Shown here one piece after another: positions 1 through 10,639 of a DNA stretch of 64,000 nt (positions are counted from its first letter, which is position 1; each line of letters begins with the position of its first letter). A program made the translations under genes and the position numbers. Source of the DNA: Undaria pinnatifida (Eukaryota; Sar; Phaeophyceae; Laminariales; Alariaceae). A model generated the notes under the pieces. The model did no database searches. It saw only the letters and a list, made by a program, of their open reading frames with translations, and was not told where the DNA came from. The DNA lies in NCBI GenBank assembly GCA_012845835.1, contig JABAKD010000011.1, positions 9,548,381 through 9,612,380 of the forward strand. The letters are read 5' to 3'.

Positions 1-748
1 CGAGGAGCACCCAAAATGCCTATGAAGTTAAATTATTTAACTTGCTATTCATACGCCAGCGTGAGAAACGATTTTTTGGGTGCGCAACGAGTAGGCCTAG
101 ACACCGTTACACATTGACAGTTTCGTACAACTCAATTGCAAGGAAGGGGAGTGATAAAAAAACTACTCGACCCTTCCTGTGACGCAGAGCATGTGTCTAC
201 TAATATAGGGATACGGAGAACATGACTCACTTTCTCAAACACATAGCATGTCAAACTTTGAGTTGAAAACTGGCGTTTTAGAGCAAATATGTCGCATGTC
301 GGCACTTTCACCCCTTGACAGACAGCGTGAAGGAAACTACCTTCACAGACAGCCTTGACAGAAAAAATCAGGGGACAGTATCGAAAATCCCCGCTTTATC
401 AAAAACGCCTGACAATGATGTATAAATTAGTGTGTTTTTCTGCGTTTTCCTGTTTTAGGCATCTTGATACGTTTCCGAGTCCGATCTGCAGAAAGATGGG
501 AATTGACTTGCAGAATATCGATGATCTCAAATTAGCTCATATCAAACGAGTAAAACAGCCGAACAAAAACAAAAAATATCAGGGGTTTCCACACATATTA
601 TGATTTGTTTTCTACCAGGGAGGTTAGGAATATATGTCTAGACGGCTGGATATGCATTGGCAGACAGCTTGACACTGACATGTCTCCCGACGTCTTTTAG
701 AGGAGCAAGACGGCTACGTCTAAAAAAATGCAGGTGACGCGTAGCCAA
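1..748. other. Intergenic DNA, nothing recognised
   Basis: No reading frame here looks like a protein and no clear repeat boundary is visible. The longest open frame (355-603, plus) is short, low in complexity and without family resemblance. Confidence 0.5.
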
Positions 749-880
749 CATGTGAGGGGTATGGGTCGCGGTCACAAGACAGGTCACTTATGCACCGACA
801 GAGAGACTTGACGTCATGTGAGGGGTATGGGTCGCGGTCACAAGACAGGTCACTTATGCACCGACGGAGAGACTTCACGT
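749..880. repeat. Tandem duplication, 66 bp x 2
   Basis: Two adjacent copies start with CATGTGAGGGGTATGGGTCG at 749 and 815 and differ at only a few positions, for example GACAGAGAG versus GACGGAGAG. The near identity points to a recent slippage or unequal exchange event. No function is suggested. Confidence 0.9.
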
Positions 881-3445
881 CAGCGTTGTGACGCGTGAAC
901 CTCACTCAGCATTTTCGGTCAGACAATAGTTCGTGGTGTATGTAACAAGTACATAAACAAATGGTCGGCGGCGTTCGAAACCGTCGAAAAAAATTGGCGT
1001 GCGTGCGTCCGCATCACCGGCACGGGGTCAAAACGCATAGTAATCAAACCGCAGACGGTTCTTCTTATAAATAAAATAAGCCCCCCTCATCCGTCGTCTC
1101 AAGCGCCACCCCACCCCAGTTTCAAGAGCGACAGCACGATGCGCCTCGCGATTCTCTCAATAAACTGATGCGAAGCATCGGTGCTACTTGAGGGAAAACA
1201 CGGCGAGAAAAACCACCCTGTATTCCGCAGGTGGCGATCGAGCCCAAAATAACACGCGGCGAGTTCATATTGCAGGTTGGATGATAACAACGCAGCCCAC
1301 ACCACCGTACGATTGCTCATCATGAACCAACACCGCGCGTCATGGAACACTGGGTGTCCAAACAAAGACGAGACGCAAACTGTGTAGGATTTCCAGTAAA
1401 TCGGCGTCAAACCTTCATTCAACACGACGCGCAATTGCTAACAAAGAAGCCAGCGCTTGCAGCAATCGCCACATCAACTGAGTTTCCTTTGTCGGCATAC
1501 CGTCACTGCCAACCTCCTCGCCCCACCAACTTGACGTGCGGACAGCCATAACAAGACATCGGCAAATACAAATATAATCCATTTCGTAGAAAACGTTGAC
1601 CGCGACGGGTCAGCCGAAATTTTACGAATTGAAGGCAATCCCCACCCATTCGTCCACTACCCCATTCCCAGGGAAAAGAGCTCAGCAAGCTTGGGCGGAG
1701 CACTCCTTGCGCTCGAGTTGCACGCCAGCCCCAAACGCGTTTAGCTCCTTGGACGCGTCGAAGCACGCCTGAGCGCCAAGCGACGGAAAAGAGGGGTACG
1801 GCAGCCGTGTCAGCAGTCAGTTTGCCATGTATTCGAAGAGCGAGTATCTGCCCGGCGCATCGACAATACTAGCGAGCGGGGTCTTTCTATGCGATGTACA
1901 CGGGTGGTAAAATTAACACTCTCGTACCGCTTGCCAGCAATATGCCTACTGCCGTGGCCGTCAAAATACAGCTACTCGCCCAGCTCTGGACAACTGTTGT
2001 ACGCCCATGCAGAATTATACTACAACCTACATTGCTAGGCTCTTTCGTGTGGTTGATGCTGTAATCGTTAGTTTTCACTCAAGTTTACCCTCTGAAGAGA
2101 ATAGCTGCAAGACTTCGGTAATATTAGTGGACTACTGCTACTGCTGCAATCCTACATCATTCTGCTACGGTACTTAGAACTCAAGGTACCGTACCGGTAA
2201 GTGCTATCAGGTTTGCTCCATTTCGCGGTTGGTGCGAACTTGGAACTATAACCTACGCCTGCACTCTGCACCACTACCAGGTGGAGTTTTGGTCGACTAC
2301 AGCACTGCGCGCTACAGGAGTACAACATGGAAAACGTACAGCATTGCGCGAAACTATCGTCGTGAATATCTGTTAGTGCATACACATGAAATTAAAACAG
2401 TCGTTACATATCTGCCTTGTGTAGTCTGTGGCAGCACAAGTGTACGTATGTACCTGGTATGCATGTACGTACAACGATACCACGATTATCATACCAGTTA
2501 TGATACGTACCACTCGTAGTTACAACTACTCACGCATAGGTACATCATGCCTGGGGCCTTCCGTCATAGTGGCCCTTCTACTCACAACGGCAGCAACAGT
2601 ACCACGCTGTCAGCATCCTTCGTCTAAGCAGTGTACCTGGTGTACAGTTTTCATATGTGATACATTATTATTACGATGCGCGAGAAAAAGCTCCCCGTCC
2701 TAAAAAAAATCAATACCAAGAGGTATTGATAGTGTCATACAGGTAGGTGCGAGTACTGCTGTACTGCTGTTGAACTTGTTCCACGTATCACTATGATATC
2801 ACGTCCAGCAGCTGGCAGAGACGCTAGCACCAGTTGTATAATATAAAATGACATAGTGAGCACTATGACATGAGCCTAGTCATGTTCTACAAGTAACCCT
2901 TTACGGCTTGGTGCCAGTGCTACTGCACTGCTGCTGTACAACCAACACGTACGACTAGGGTATATGGGTCCCCTTCTAGGCTTATCCCCGTTTTCAAGCA
3001 GCTACACTCAAGTACTGGTATTATGTACCAAGTAATACTTACTCGTACTGTACTCGTACATGAAAACAAGATGGGCAACCTCTTTCCTGTGGACAAACTA
3101 CTTGAAATTAGACTGGGAATACACTACCACTTGGAATTAGAGTAAGGAAATACTAGCAGCAGTACTCGACATGACTGTGAGGGTGTGAAATGGAAGGTTG
3201 TGGCACGAGTCGAGCGGAGCCTTCACCGGGCCTTTGAACGACGCCCTACCAGCGCCAACAGCAGGTACTTCCAACCCTTACAGCAGTATAGGCATACCCT
3301 GGATCATCCTAAGTTTTACCGCAGCAGGTGTTCCTTGCGCGCGGTTCTATCTCACTCGATCCCGGGAACATAGTGCTTTGAAGTCTCCAAGCACGCAGAT
3401 GGCGGCAGGCAGCAAAAAGCAAACAAATTTCAAGGACACACGCAC
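881..3445. other. Intergenic DNA with many short GTAC-type palindromes
   Basis: No gene is supported. Bases 2,100-3,100 are rich in short self-complementary words (GTAC, GGTACC) and include one copy of the recurrent word TACCTGGTA at 2,451. A small hairpin (ATCAATACC, loop AAGA, GGTATTGAT) lies near 2,709. Minus-strand frames at 1,099-1,434 and 1,503-1,766 have no recognisable domain and I treat them as chance. Confidence 0.4.
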
Positions 3446-3799
3446 CTGGTTACACATGACGTTGTAGGTGTGCTGGACGCCCCTGCGCTCTGCCGTTGCC
3501 GATACGTCGTCGAAGCAGATTCCCGCGATCACAGCCGCCAAACTGGCCCCGCAAAGCCCAGGGTGTGCGCTGGCAGCCGCCTTGCGCTCCTTTGAGGACA
3601 AGCCACCGGGCAATGCCTGTGGGTGTTCCTGATGCTAGCAAACACGTCGGGCGACCGCGGTTGCGGCATCGAACGCAAATTCCCTGGTCCTGGGAGCATG
3701 GTGTTCAGCAACTTGCTTCAGCTGCTGATGGATAGCGGAAGCATCTGCGTCCTCGAAGGCTTCGAGGGCAACGACGTCGGGGTATGCCTGCTGCGCCAT
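3446..3799 (-). pseudogene. Broken exon resembling a TFIIB-type cyclin fold
   Basis: On the minus strand an ATG in good context (ACCACCATGG, A at 3,799) opens a frame that runs to a splice-donor-like CAG|GTGCGTG at 3,446. It is interrupted by one in-frame TAG at 3,637-3,635 (codon 55). The text on both sides of the stop stays in one frame and looks protein-like: an alpha-helical LKQVAEHHAPRT segment, then ASLAAVIAGIC and RGVQHTYNVMC. Their order and spacing recall the first cyclin repeat of TFIIB or BRF, in which a helix ending in a Lys-Gln-Val type motif precedes an A-IA-ACLYIACR helix and a G-PRT-KEIC segment. General transcription factor IIB bridges TBP and RNA polymerase. No zinc ribbon and no second repeat were found. 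I see one exon-like fragment, probably a decayed or transposed copy. The family assignment is by eye only. Confidence 0.35.
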
Positions 3800-5014
3800 G
3801 GTGGTGCTGGTGTGTAGAGACACAGACTGGAGCCATGTACTCGTACAGCAGCAAAAACCTCAGTTTGGAGGTTTTTGACCCCCCTTGACCACCCAAGTTC
3901 GCTTTGCACTTTATTAGACGTATTTAAGCCTCGAGGTTAGGTCTTATGTACTTCCATCTGGAAGAGCTAGGCCATTCGATATTTCGACCTAACGCATTAA
4001 AAAAACACCACATATCTAAAACTCGAAATAGTGGTCTCTTTCAGTACGCATAAAAAGAAAAGCCGAGGAAAGATCAAACTACTTGAAAATAGACTACGAT
4101 ATTTCTGCACTACTCCAGACGCAGATGGCAAGACGAGGATTTATGTCATCAGTCAGCACATGAGTGGGTGGAAACTTCGAGAAAGACCCTCCCCTGCCCA
4201 TGCTGTGCGAGCTTGAACAAACGGCCAAAACAAATAACTGGTGCCTGGCAAAAACATTGAGTGCTTCGTACTCCATACTCGCTTCATATTATGTAGGATA
4301 CCTCGCAGGCGTCTGCCGCCTTCGGTGTGCCTCAGTGTGGCAGTCAGTACAGCAGCACAGCAGGACTGGCCCTCAACCCGGTTCAATTTCCACCCTCGAA
4401 ATGTAGGCATCCGCGGGAAAGAGGCAACAGGGTTGTAAACTGCAGCAGCTCCGGCCATGCGCTACGTCGGGCACAAAAACCAAACAAAAAAAATGTGTCA
4501 TCGAAAAATTACAGCCTCTCAGGACGAGAGAGCAGGAGCACGAGCGCGCGACGAACTATGTCAGAGTCCCAGTTCTCTGACCGCAGAGAACGCCAGGGTA
4601 GGAGGAGTCTCGCGGGCGTTTTCCACCGGCTAGTTGTGCTGTAGTTGGGTTGGCTGTTGGTGTGCTGGTTGTCTGTGTATTGTGCTGTGTTGTTTTTGTT
4701 TTGTGGTGTGTTGTGTTGTGTGTGTGCGCTCGATCCTTGTGAATGAACAAGGGCTCCTTTTCAAGCAATAGTACGTAGAGGCATGCCGCTCCACGAGAGT
4801 GGGACGCCTCTGACCACCGCCAACGTTCCTGATGGTGTTGTACACGCAGGTTGATTAACCCGGGTTGGGGATACACCAAGCGGCTTGCTAGGTTGAGCGT
4901 TGCAATTGCTGCGTGGGTGTTGTGCTGTGCTGCTGCTGCAGTGTCTGATGTTGCCTCGAGCTTTTGTCGTCTGAAATGCTGTTGTTTGCTGGAAAATACT
5001 CGGAAAATTGCTTC
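3800..5014. other. Intergenic DNA, no gene supported
   Basis: A GT-rich stretch (4,630-4,730) produces long low-complexity frames on the minus strand, none with protein-like composition. Short CTACTTGAAA(A/T)TAG words near 3,097 and 4,077 recur elsewhere (59,443 and 61,207), which suggests decayed repeats. Confidence 0.4.
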
Positions 5015-5054
5015 AAATATGCACTTGGGCCAAAATGTGCCCAAGTGCATATTT
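5015..5054. repeat. Perfect 16-bp inverted repeat (hairpin)
   Basis: AAATATGCACTTGGGC at 5,015-5,030 is followed after 8 bases (CAAAATGT) by its exact reverse complement at 5,039-5,054. It could form a strong hairpin in DNA or RNA. No flanking gene suggests a role. It may be the core of a small foldback element. Confidence 0.9.
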
Positions 5055-5414
5055 TGGGAAAATCCACATCTCACCGTGGTCTGCCGTGGTCGTTAGGTCG
5101 ATAAAATATACCTATTTTTTAGACATTTAAAACACGATAGGGCTTAATTTGGTTTAGAGCCAAAAATATAGGCATATCGTCAGGCTTAAATACGTCTATT
5201 ATCCAGTCTAATTTGTCCCCAGATCTGGGGACAAATTACCTGGAACCAGGTTTTGGGGAGTTATTTTCTATACAAAATTTGTTTCGCCGATTTATGTTTG
5301 GCCGTGCGCTTCGCAGGTCCTTTCGCTGCACGCGGCCCGACTTTGCCCCAATGAGCTTCATTCATTTATTTTTAATTTTAGGTTTGATATTTTTTTAACG
5401 ATTTTTTAGTGGGT

Positions 5415-5576
5415 TCTAAAAGGGTTAAGGAGCCCCCGTCATTTAGAAGCCATTTTCGCCAAAAAACGGTATACCTCTATTTCCGACGATTTTGGGTTAA
5501 GGAGCCCCGTCATTCAGAAACCGTTTCAGCCAAAAAGAGGTATACCTTAACACGTCCCTCTATCGTAGCACGCGTT
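5415..5576 (+). mobile_element. Family-1 TIR element, partial copy A with internal tandem duplication
   Basis: The right end carries the family-1 terminus CTATCGTAGCACGCG preceded by GCCAAAAAGAGGTATACC. The inner block GGGTTAAGGAGCCCC...GCCAAAAA occurs twice in tandem (starting about 5,422 and 5,494, period 72). The left terminus is missing or unrecognisable. No coding capacity is present. The tandem doubling matters because the satellite at 54,655-58,445 has a similar period and shares the GCCAAAAAGAGGTA block. Confidence 0.75.
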
Positions 5577-5689
5577 TTTTGCAAAGAAATATATATGTAT
5601 ATATATTACAACTCGTATATATGTGTGCCTACGACGTCTTATAGGACATGGGGGCCAGGATTATTTTGTTTGGCTCTTCGTACCAACTC

Positions 5690-5830
5690 TCCTTTTTCTC
5701 CAAAACAAGGCTCCTTAACTCAACGCCTTTACAACTGGAAACCCTTTTTTTGTTTTCACATATTTGCTTGAAATTAGTATAGAGAGGGATTTTGGGGGCT
5801 CTATAAAAGCGGTAGAAGATAGGGGTTAAC
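5690..5830 (-). repeat. Dispersed repeat copy, minus orientation
   Basis: The segment with AACGCCTTTACAACTGGAAA and GGGATTTTGGGGGCTCTA is the reverse complement of segments at about 7,640-7,745 and 8,350-8,445 (GGGTTTCCAGTTGTAAAGGC; AGAGCCCCAAAATCCCTCCC). Three diverged copies within 3 kb indicate a decayed transposable element. Its ends are not defined. Confidence 0.65.
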
Positions 5831-7187
5831 CCATAATCGTGGGATTTTTTTTTTTCATCAACTCTTTCGCCAAAAGTTTTCTTGTGCATAATACATACAA
5901 TTAAGATGTATATGGCGACATCGTAGTAGGACATTTATGGGATTATTATTTGGGGAGCCGTGTAGCTAGCACTTCTTTTTTCTTTTTTTACTTGTCTCCT
6001 ACTTTTTCTCCCATGAACAATAATTAGTTGTCCGGCGGGGAGGCATAGGGCTACTCAAGTGAGGATAGGAGCTTTTCAGAAAATACTGAACGCAACTTCT
6101 AGGTATACCGTGGCACCCGTCCGCCGTCCCAAATTGCAGTCAGTGTGTAATGCGCCCAAGGAAGAGGGGGCTTGCTCCCAGCCCGCGGGCATATCTCCAA
6201 AGCTTCGAAACTTGTAAGTAAGCCTCTCGCTGTTTGGTACTCGCACGAACGCGTTGCACCAACTGTTCTCATCTACCACAATCCATCCTCCTGTCCTTCG
6301 TGCCGAAGATTGCGCGCCGTTGGGAGGAAGCATCATAATCCGTGTAGTGCTATACAGTATATTATCTAGCGCCGGGAGGAGTCTGCGCGTGGGACGCGCA
6401 ACCCGTAGCCCGGGCCACCAGAACACGTCTGCCGCTTGCTCCGAGAAGCTTGCTGTTGCGCGCAGCGCAAACGATCGAATCCACTCTCTGATAGAAAGTC
6501 GTTTAGCTTGGCGGTGCCCGTGCTCAATCGGAAGGGCTCGGAAGGGCTCGGAAGGACCGCCCACCATCATTGGTGACGTGTTCCAAGTCCTTTTGGTCAT
6601 TGGACTCTGAGTTTCCTTTTTATATGTGGATTGTGTGATTCAAAACAAGCGGAAAAAATGAACAATAACAGTAGAGAAAACCAGTGCTAACCAGCATTCT
6701 CATATGAAAAAAATGGAATAATATTGTTGAATAGAGAAGGGTCGGCGGATGAGAGAGCTGAAGGAGGTCCGTTTTCCCGTATGCAAGAGGGGCGACCCGC
6801 CGCCAACAAGCCTCGTACATTTTCGCGACGATGACCTTCGCCTCGACCGCGCGGATTCGATATGGTATCCGGTGATTCGGTCCCCTTCGAGCAGTCAACG
6901 CTTGTACGACAACGCGCTTGGAGCCGTTTTGACCATTTTACGGCAACGAAAGCATCCCATACTTATTCGAAGTAGATTGTAAAAAACTAAATGCGTACAG
7001 ATCTAAAAAGGGAGCAAAACGGGTTCCGAAAAAAATCTTGGGTCGTAATGATCGGTATGGTACTTGTCTGGATTTCTTGGTGAAGCTGTAGGGCACGTAT
7101 GATGATAGGGCGAAAACCTCGTCGGTAAACGTGCCCCCATGTCATCCCTTGTCGTTGGGGCTAGCGCACAGATAATTTTAGCGCCCG
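5831..7187. other. Intergenic DNA, no supported gene
   Basis: The longest open frame is on the minus strand (6,600-6,076, 174 codons). It has mixed composition and no motif I know, so it is not called. A short triplicated GGAAGGGCTC lies near 6,531-6,555. Nothing else stands out. Confidence 0.4.
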
Positions 7188-7320
7188 CCCCCCCCCCCCC
7201 CCCCCTGCCTTCTTGCCAGCTACAACTCTCCCACCCCGGCCACCTCGCGCATCGCCCCCCTCCCTCCCCCCCCACCCCTCCTTCCCCTCCCCCCTCCCAT
7301 GTCTCCCTATTCGCTACAAC
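7188..7320. repeat. Poly-C tract and C/T-rich stretch
   Basis: About 18 consecutive C (7,188-7,205) lead into a C/T-rich region that gives long proline- or serine-rich pseudo-frames on plus. A G run near 7,442-7,453 follows. Confidence 0.9.
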
Positions 7321-7639
7321 CTTCCCCCGCCCGACAACCGCGCGGAGGTTTGTGCGTGCATCCGTGCCAGCCATGCCTGCCGGCAAATGCAAGCACCATA
7401 TGTCAGCACGAAAAGGAGAGATAAACCATCTGGTGGGTCGCCGGGGGGGGGGGGGAGGGAGACAGTGGGAAAAACCTGAAAAAAAGAAAAGAAAAATGTG
7501 GAGGCCAGAGGCCCGTCCAATTGAACGGGGAGTTTATATGGCATCGAGGGCCTCTTTTCGTGCGTCCGAAGCATGCTACTAATTAGTACGGGGGATAGGG
7601 GTGCGCACCCACATTTTTCTGACAGGGTTTCCTTCCTCC

Positions 7640-8445
7640 TTCAACCCCCTTTAGAGCCCCAACCCTCCCTGGGGCCCTACATCAAATTCTAAGTCAATTT
7701 GTGTCCGAAAACGGGTTTCCAGTTGTAAAGGCGTTACGGAGCACTATTATACATACCCCACGAAAAAAACGCTTGAGCCTTGTTGGATAGAGATGAAGGT
7801 GCGATCCGACGGCCTGGCCTGGGGACGTGTGCACCGCGGTAGGGTTTGCAGCTTTTTGGGCCAAGAACAGCGCCCCAAGTGGGGGAACTAGCTACCGGCG
7901 GTTACGAGTAGTCCGATGTATTTACACTCTCAAACACATCTTGTTCTAGGGCTATCATAGCGCGCATGCATCCAGACTTTTTCGTTGGTCGGGTTGTTGC
8001 GCGCTTCAATGCCTCCCAAGCCAATGCCTCGGACCCGTGATGATGGCGAGATATTGAGCTCCTCGCGTTGGGAGCCCATAAAACTCACGCTGCACCCCCT
8101 ACGGCGTGGGATGACGCACGCGCGTGCACCATCTGCCTTCTGAAGCGCCTCACTAAAGGAGCCCTTATGTACCGTGTACCTCCACTAGGCCAGGAGTTTC
8201 GGTCGGGTTGCGCGATTGAATGCCTTCGAAGTGGTCCTCTTGCCTCGGAGTGAGATGTTGAGCTCCTCAGGTTGAGCTAGCTCAGAAACCTACGGTGCAC
8301 CCCTACGGCGTGGGATGATTCGTGCACCATTCGCCTTCTGAGAGGGTGGTGGCTTTAAATAGAGCCCCAAAATCCCTCCCTACTATACTACACGAACTTC
8401 AAATAAATCTGTCCCGCCGAAAAAGGTTTCCATTTGTAGAGGCGT
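7640..8445 (+). repeat. Two tandemly arranged copies of decayed dispersed repeats
   Basis: Two diverged units follow each other. Each contains GAGCCCCAA..CCCTCCCT and GGTTTCC(A/G)GTTGTA(A/G)AGGCGTT (7,640-7,745; 8,350-8,445), and a second module with CTCCTCGCGTTGGGAG or CTCCTCAGGTTGAG plus CCCCTACGGCGTGGGATGA (about 7,985-8,140; 8,200-8,345). The second module recurs at about 9,110-9,265 and 15,825-15,960. No coding sequence is retained. Confidence 0.65.
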
Positions 8446-8606
8446 TGGGGGGGTAGTTACGCTTTTTCGTGGGTTAACTAATATTTCTGACCTCCTCTTC
8501 TGCCCTCTTCTGACTGACCGAGGTTGGGCTCCTCAAGAGTGTCGTCCAGAACCATCGAGAGGTGGGTATGGCAAGTTTAGGATAATGTTCTTGTGTTTAT
8601 CATGGG

Positions 8607-9096
8607 GACGGGTGCTACGATAGAGGCAGCGCTTTTTTTCTGAGATGGTTTCTGAATGACGGGGCTCCTCAACCCCAAATCGTCGGAAAATACAAGCCAT
8701 TTTTTTTTCTTTGTTGTTTGCGTGGTATCTCGTTTTGTATATACCTAGGCCATGGTATTTTTTTCAATGCGGTACAGTCAACCCCACTTTAAGGACGCTC
8801 GTAGAAACTCAAGGAAACTCCCCGCTTTCAGGACGACTTTTTTTTCCGGACCGAGGGGGCCGACAGACAGTATAAATACAGGGGTATACACTATTAAGGA
8901 CGAAACCCCGCTTTAAGGACGCATTTTTTCAAGAAAAAACATGTGCGTCCTTAAAGCGGGGTTGACTGTGTATGATAGCCGTTTAGTTTTTCTCCGTGTC
9001 AGTTCTTGGGTTAAGAAGGGCGTGTCTTAACCTCCTAAAGTGAGGAGCTCCAGAAAAAAAAAAGAAGTGGTGAACCTCTATCGTAGCGCACGCGTC
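8607..9096 (-). mobile_element. Family-1 TIR element, near full length, split by a nested MITE
   Basis: The left end GACGGGTGCTACGATAGAGG and right end CCTCTATCGTAGCGCACGCG are imperfect terminal inverted repeats. The inner order (GGTTTCTGAATGACGGGGCT, AAATCGTCGGAAAA, CCATGG, then GAGGAGCTCCAG near the other end) matches the copy at 61,983-62,251 read on the opposite strand. Without the 194-bp insertion at 8,775-8,968 the element is about 295 bp, close to the 269-bp copy. It is a non-autonomous DNA transposon by structure. The superfamily is unknown because no clear target duplication is visible. Confidence 0.75.
8775..8968. mobile_element. Small MITE with pogo-like termini, nested in family 1
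   Basis: The ends are inverted repeats: CAGTCAACCCCACTTTAAGG on the left and, on the right, the reverse complement of CAGTCAACCCCGCTTTAAGG. Both extend to GGACG. The length is 194 bp with no coding capacity. The left flank is TA and the right flank TGTA, so a TA target duplication is possible but not exact. CAGT ends with TA targets are typical of the pogo/Tigger group of Tc1-mariner transposons, so that assignment is an inference. Internal copies of the ACCCCGCTTTAAGGACG motif occur near 8,818 and 8,910. Confidence 0.85.
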
Positions 9097-9339
9097 TATT
9101 TAAATACGACTATCAATACATGGAAATGTTGGTGAGGTGTCGCGCGAGCGAATGACTTGTCGAAAAGTCGTGTTTCGGGTGAAGAAAAGTCTTGAGAGCT
9201 CTTCTCCCCATGTTAGGAGCTCAGAAAATTCTTGGAAATTTCTGCTGCGCCCCTACCGTGAGATGCTCTCTTGTGTCTGTGTGTATGTATGTATGTGGGT
9301 GGGGAAGATGCGAAGGCACGCCAGTGTTATCAGGCTTTG

Positions 9340-9410
9340 TTTGGGTAAGCAATCGGTTAATCTTTTGCAAGTGGTCAAACGGGACTAATACCCCACTAAT
9401 ACCTCAACAA
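9340..9410 (+). repeat. Direct repeat shared with 9,975-10,055
   Basis: TTGCAAGTGGTCAAACGG and ACTAATACCCCACTAATACC occur here and again at 9,975-10,055 in the same order and orientation. This is either a local duplication or two insertions of one family. The downstream contexts differ: the tRNA-like segment follows only the first. Confidence 0.85.
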
Positions 9411-9475
9411 ATGGCGTCGTCGGCAGGACCGTGTTTTTATTTGGAGGTCGTGGGTTCGAGTCCCACATCCACTAT
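9405..9475 (+). other. tRNA-like sequence with perfect B box (degenerate tRNA or SINE head)
   Basis: GTGGG TTCGAGT CCCAC (9,450-9,466) is a perfect T arm with the polymerase III B box GGTTCGAGTCC. It is preceded by AGGTC, as in a normal variable loop. TGGCGTCGTCGG at 9,412 is A-box-like, and the A-B spacing equals that of a tRNA. The acceptor and anticodon stems do not pair, so this is not a functional tRNA as read. It is better seen as a tRNA pseudogene or the head of a tRNA-derived SINE. A poly-C run follows at 9,495. Confidence 0.4.
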
Positions 9476-9493
9476 AATAAACTTTCACAAATT

Positions 9494-9526
9494 GCCCCCT
9501 CCCCCCCCCCCCCCCCCCCCCCCCCT
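9494..9526. repeat. Poly-C tract
   Basis: About 30 C with a single T near the start. It gives proline runs in shadow frames and is a likely source of assembly length error. Confidence 0.9.
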
Positions 9527-9539
9527 CCAAACCCGCTCG

Positions 9540-9830
9540 CTTTTGATCAAAACCAGGCCCCCTTTCCCTTCACAGCTGTCAGATTTTGTCCCCCTCAGAA
9601 ACGGGTTTTATAGTTTCCGCGCACAAACTGACTAAAATCATCCTGTTGACCCTGATAGCTACACTGTAGTTGTAAGGGGAGTCGCCGACCTATATCCTTA
9701 ATGAGGACACACAACTCGTAATGCGCGCGATCGGAGTATCACACACAGCTTGCAAAGATGAGTTTCGACGAAATCTTCGATCTCACAGCTGGAGTGTATT
9801 TTCATTTTTTATAATAAACTTGTTCAGACT
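9540..9830 (-). repeat. Dispersed repeat, reverse-complement partner at 22,660-22,915
   Basis: Matching blocks between the two sites, read on opposite strands, include GGAAACTATAAAACCCGTTT, GACAAAATCTGACAGCTGTG, GCTTGCAAAGATGAGTT and CACTCCAGCTGTGAGATCG. The two copies are 13 kb apart and diverged by substitutions and small indels, as expected for an old transposon family. No coding sequence is visible. A fragment (CAGCTTGCAAAGAT) also occurs near 23,598. Confidence 0.75.
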
Positions 9831-10083
9831 TTCCCCGTGTCGAACTCGAAAAATACTCTCCCCGCCGTATAACCAGGAAATGAAACCGCTTGAATATTGA
9901 CACGTCGGCCCGTATATATCCGGCCGACCTGGTATCCCGCCGTTTCAGGGGGGGGAAAGTGTTATAAGGCTTAGAGTTTGGGTAAGCTATTGCTTAACCT
10001 TTTGCAAGTGGTCAAACGGACTAATACCCCACTAATACCTTAACACCACCCATCACACGGAAGTATTGTATGAATAGGGGGGC

Positions 10084-10395
10084 TGTTATAGACATAGGCC
10101 ACCCTCCCTCTTTGCGGGTCTCTCTACCTTTAAGGCAGGCCCCCACGTTGACCACTCGCTTGTACTAGATAAGCTCTTGTATTGGTTCCACAAGCCACAA
10201 CAAGATACACGCTCAACACGCTGCCAGTCCAAGGGGCAAATGCATCATCCCATTTTTCCTATGAAGACGCACATGCCTTCAAGGGCATGTGAGACCTTTT
10301 GATATCAAAAACTTTTTGGTATGTGAAACCTTTTGATATCGTTTCCGTATCCCAGATTTTACGCCTTGCTAGGCTTCCAGGGCAATACCATAACA
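10084..10395. mobile_element. Solo LTR of the gypsy family at 40,138-45,172
   Basis: It starts TGTTATAGACATAGGCCACC and ends CCATAACA, giving TGTTA...TAACA ends. It shares with the LTR at 40,138-40,395 the blocks AGCTCTTGTATTGGTTCCAC, CACATGCCTTCAA and TAGGCTTCCAGGGC. No internal region follows, so it is a solo LTR, the usual product of recombination between two LTRs. A 5-bp target duplication is not clear (GGGGC left, GAAGC right). Because the bases just left of TGTTA are also shared (GGGGGC), the true left edge may be a few bases further out. Confidence 0.75.
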
Positions 10396-10639
10396 GAAGC
10401 GTGTTACGATAGCAGGAGGTACCAGACACGTGTAGCATTTTTTTTACCCAAAAATTGTCTCCAGGCGCCGGCCGCCGGGACTTCACAAACAAACGAGGAA
10501 GCCTCACCCCAAAAGTCCTTTTGAGTTTTAAAACCATCTTTCGTCACATATACCTGGGCTATGGATTTGCTGCTCATTTGTCGGGTTGTTTTGCGCTTTT
10601 TTTGTAAATTATCGCAGCAGGCACTAGTTTCGAACCATG

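Noticed and set aside
6076-6600. 174-codon frame on minus
   Set aside because: No recognisable motif and it lies in a repeat-rich region. The support is length only.
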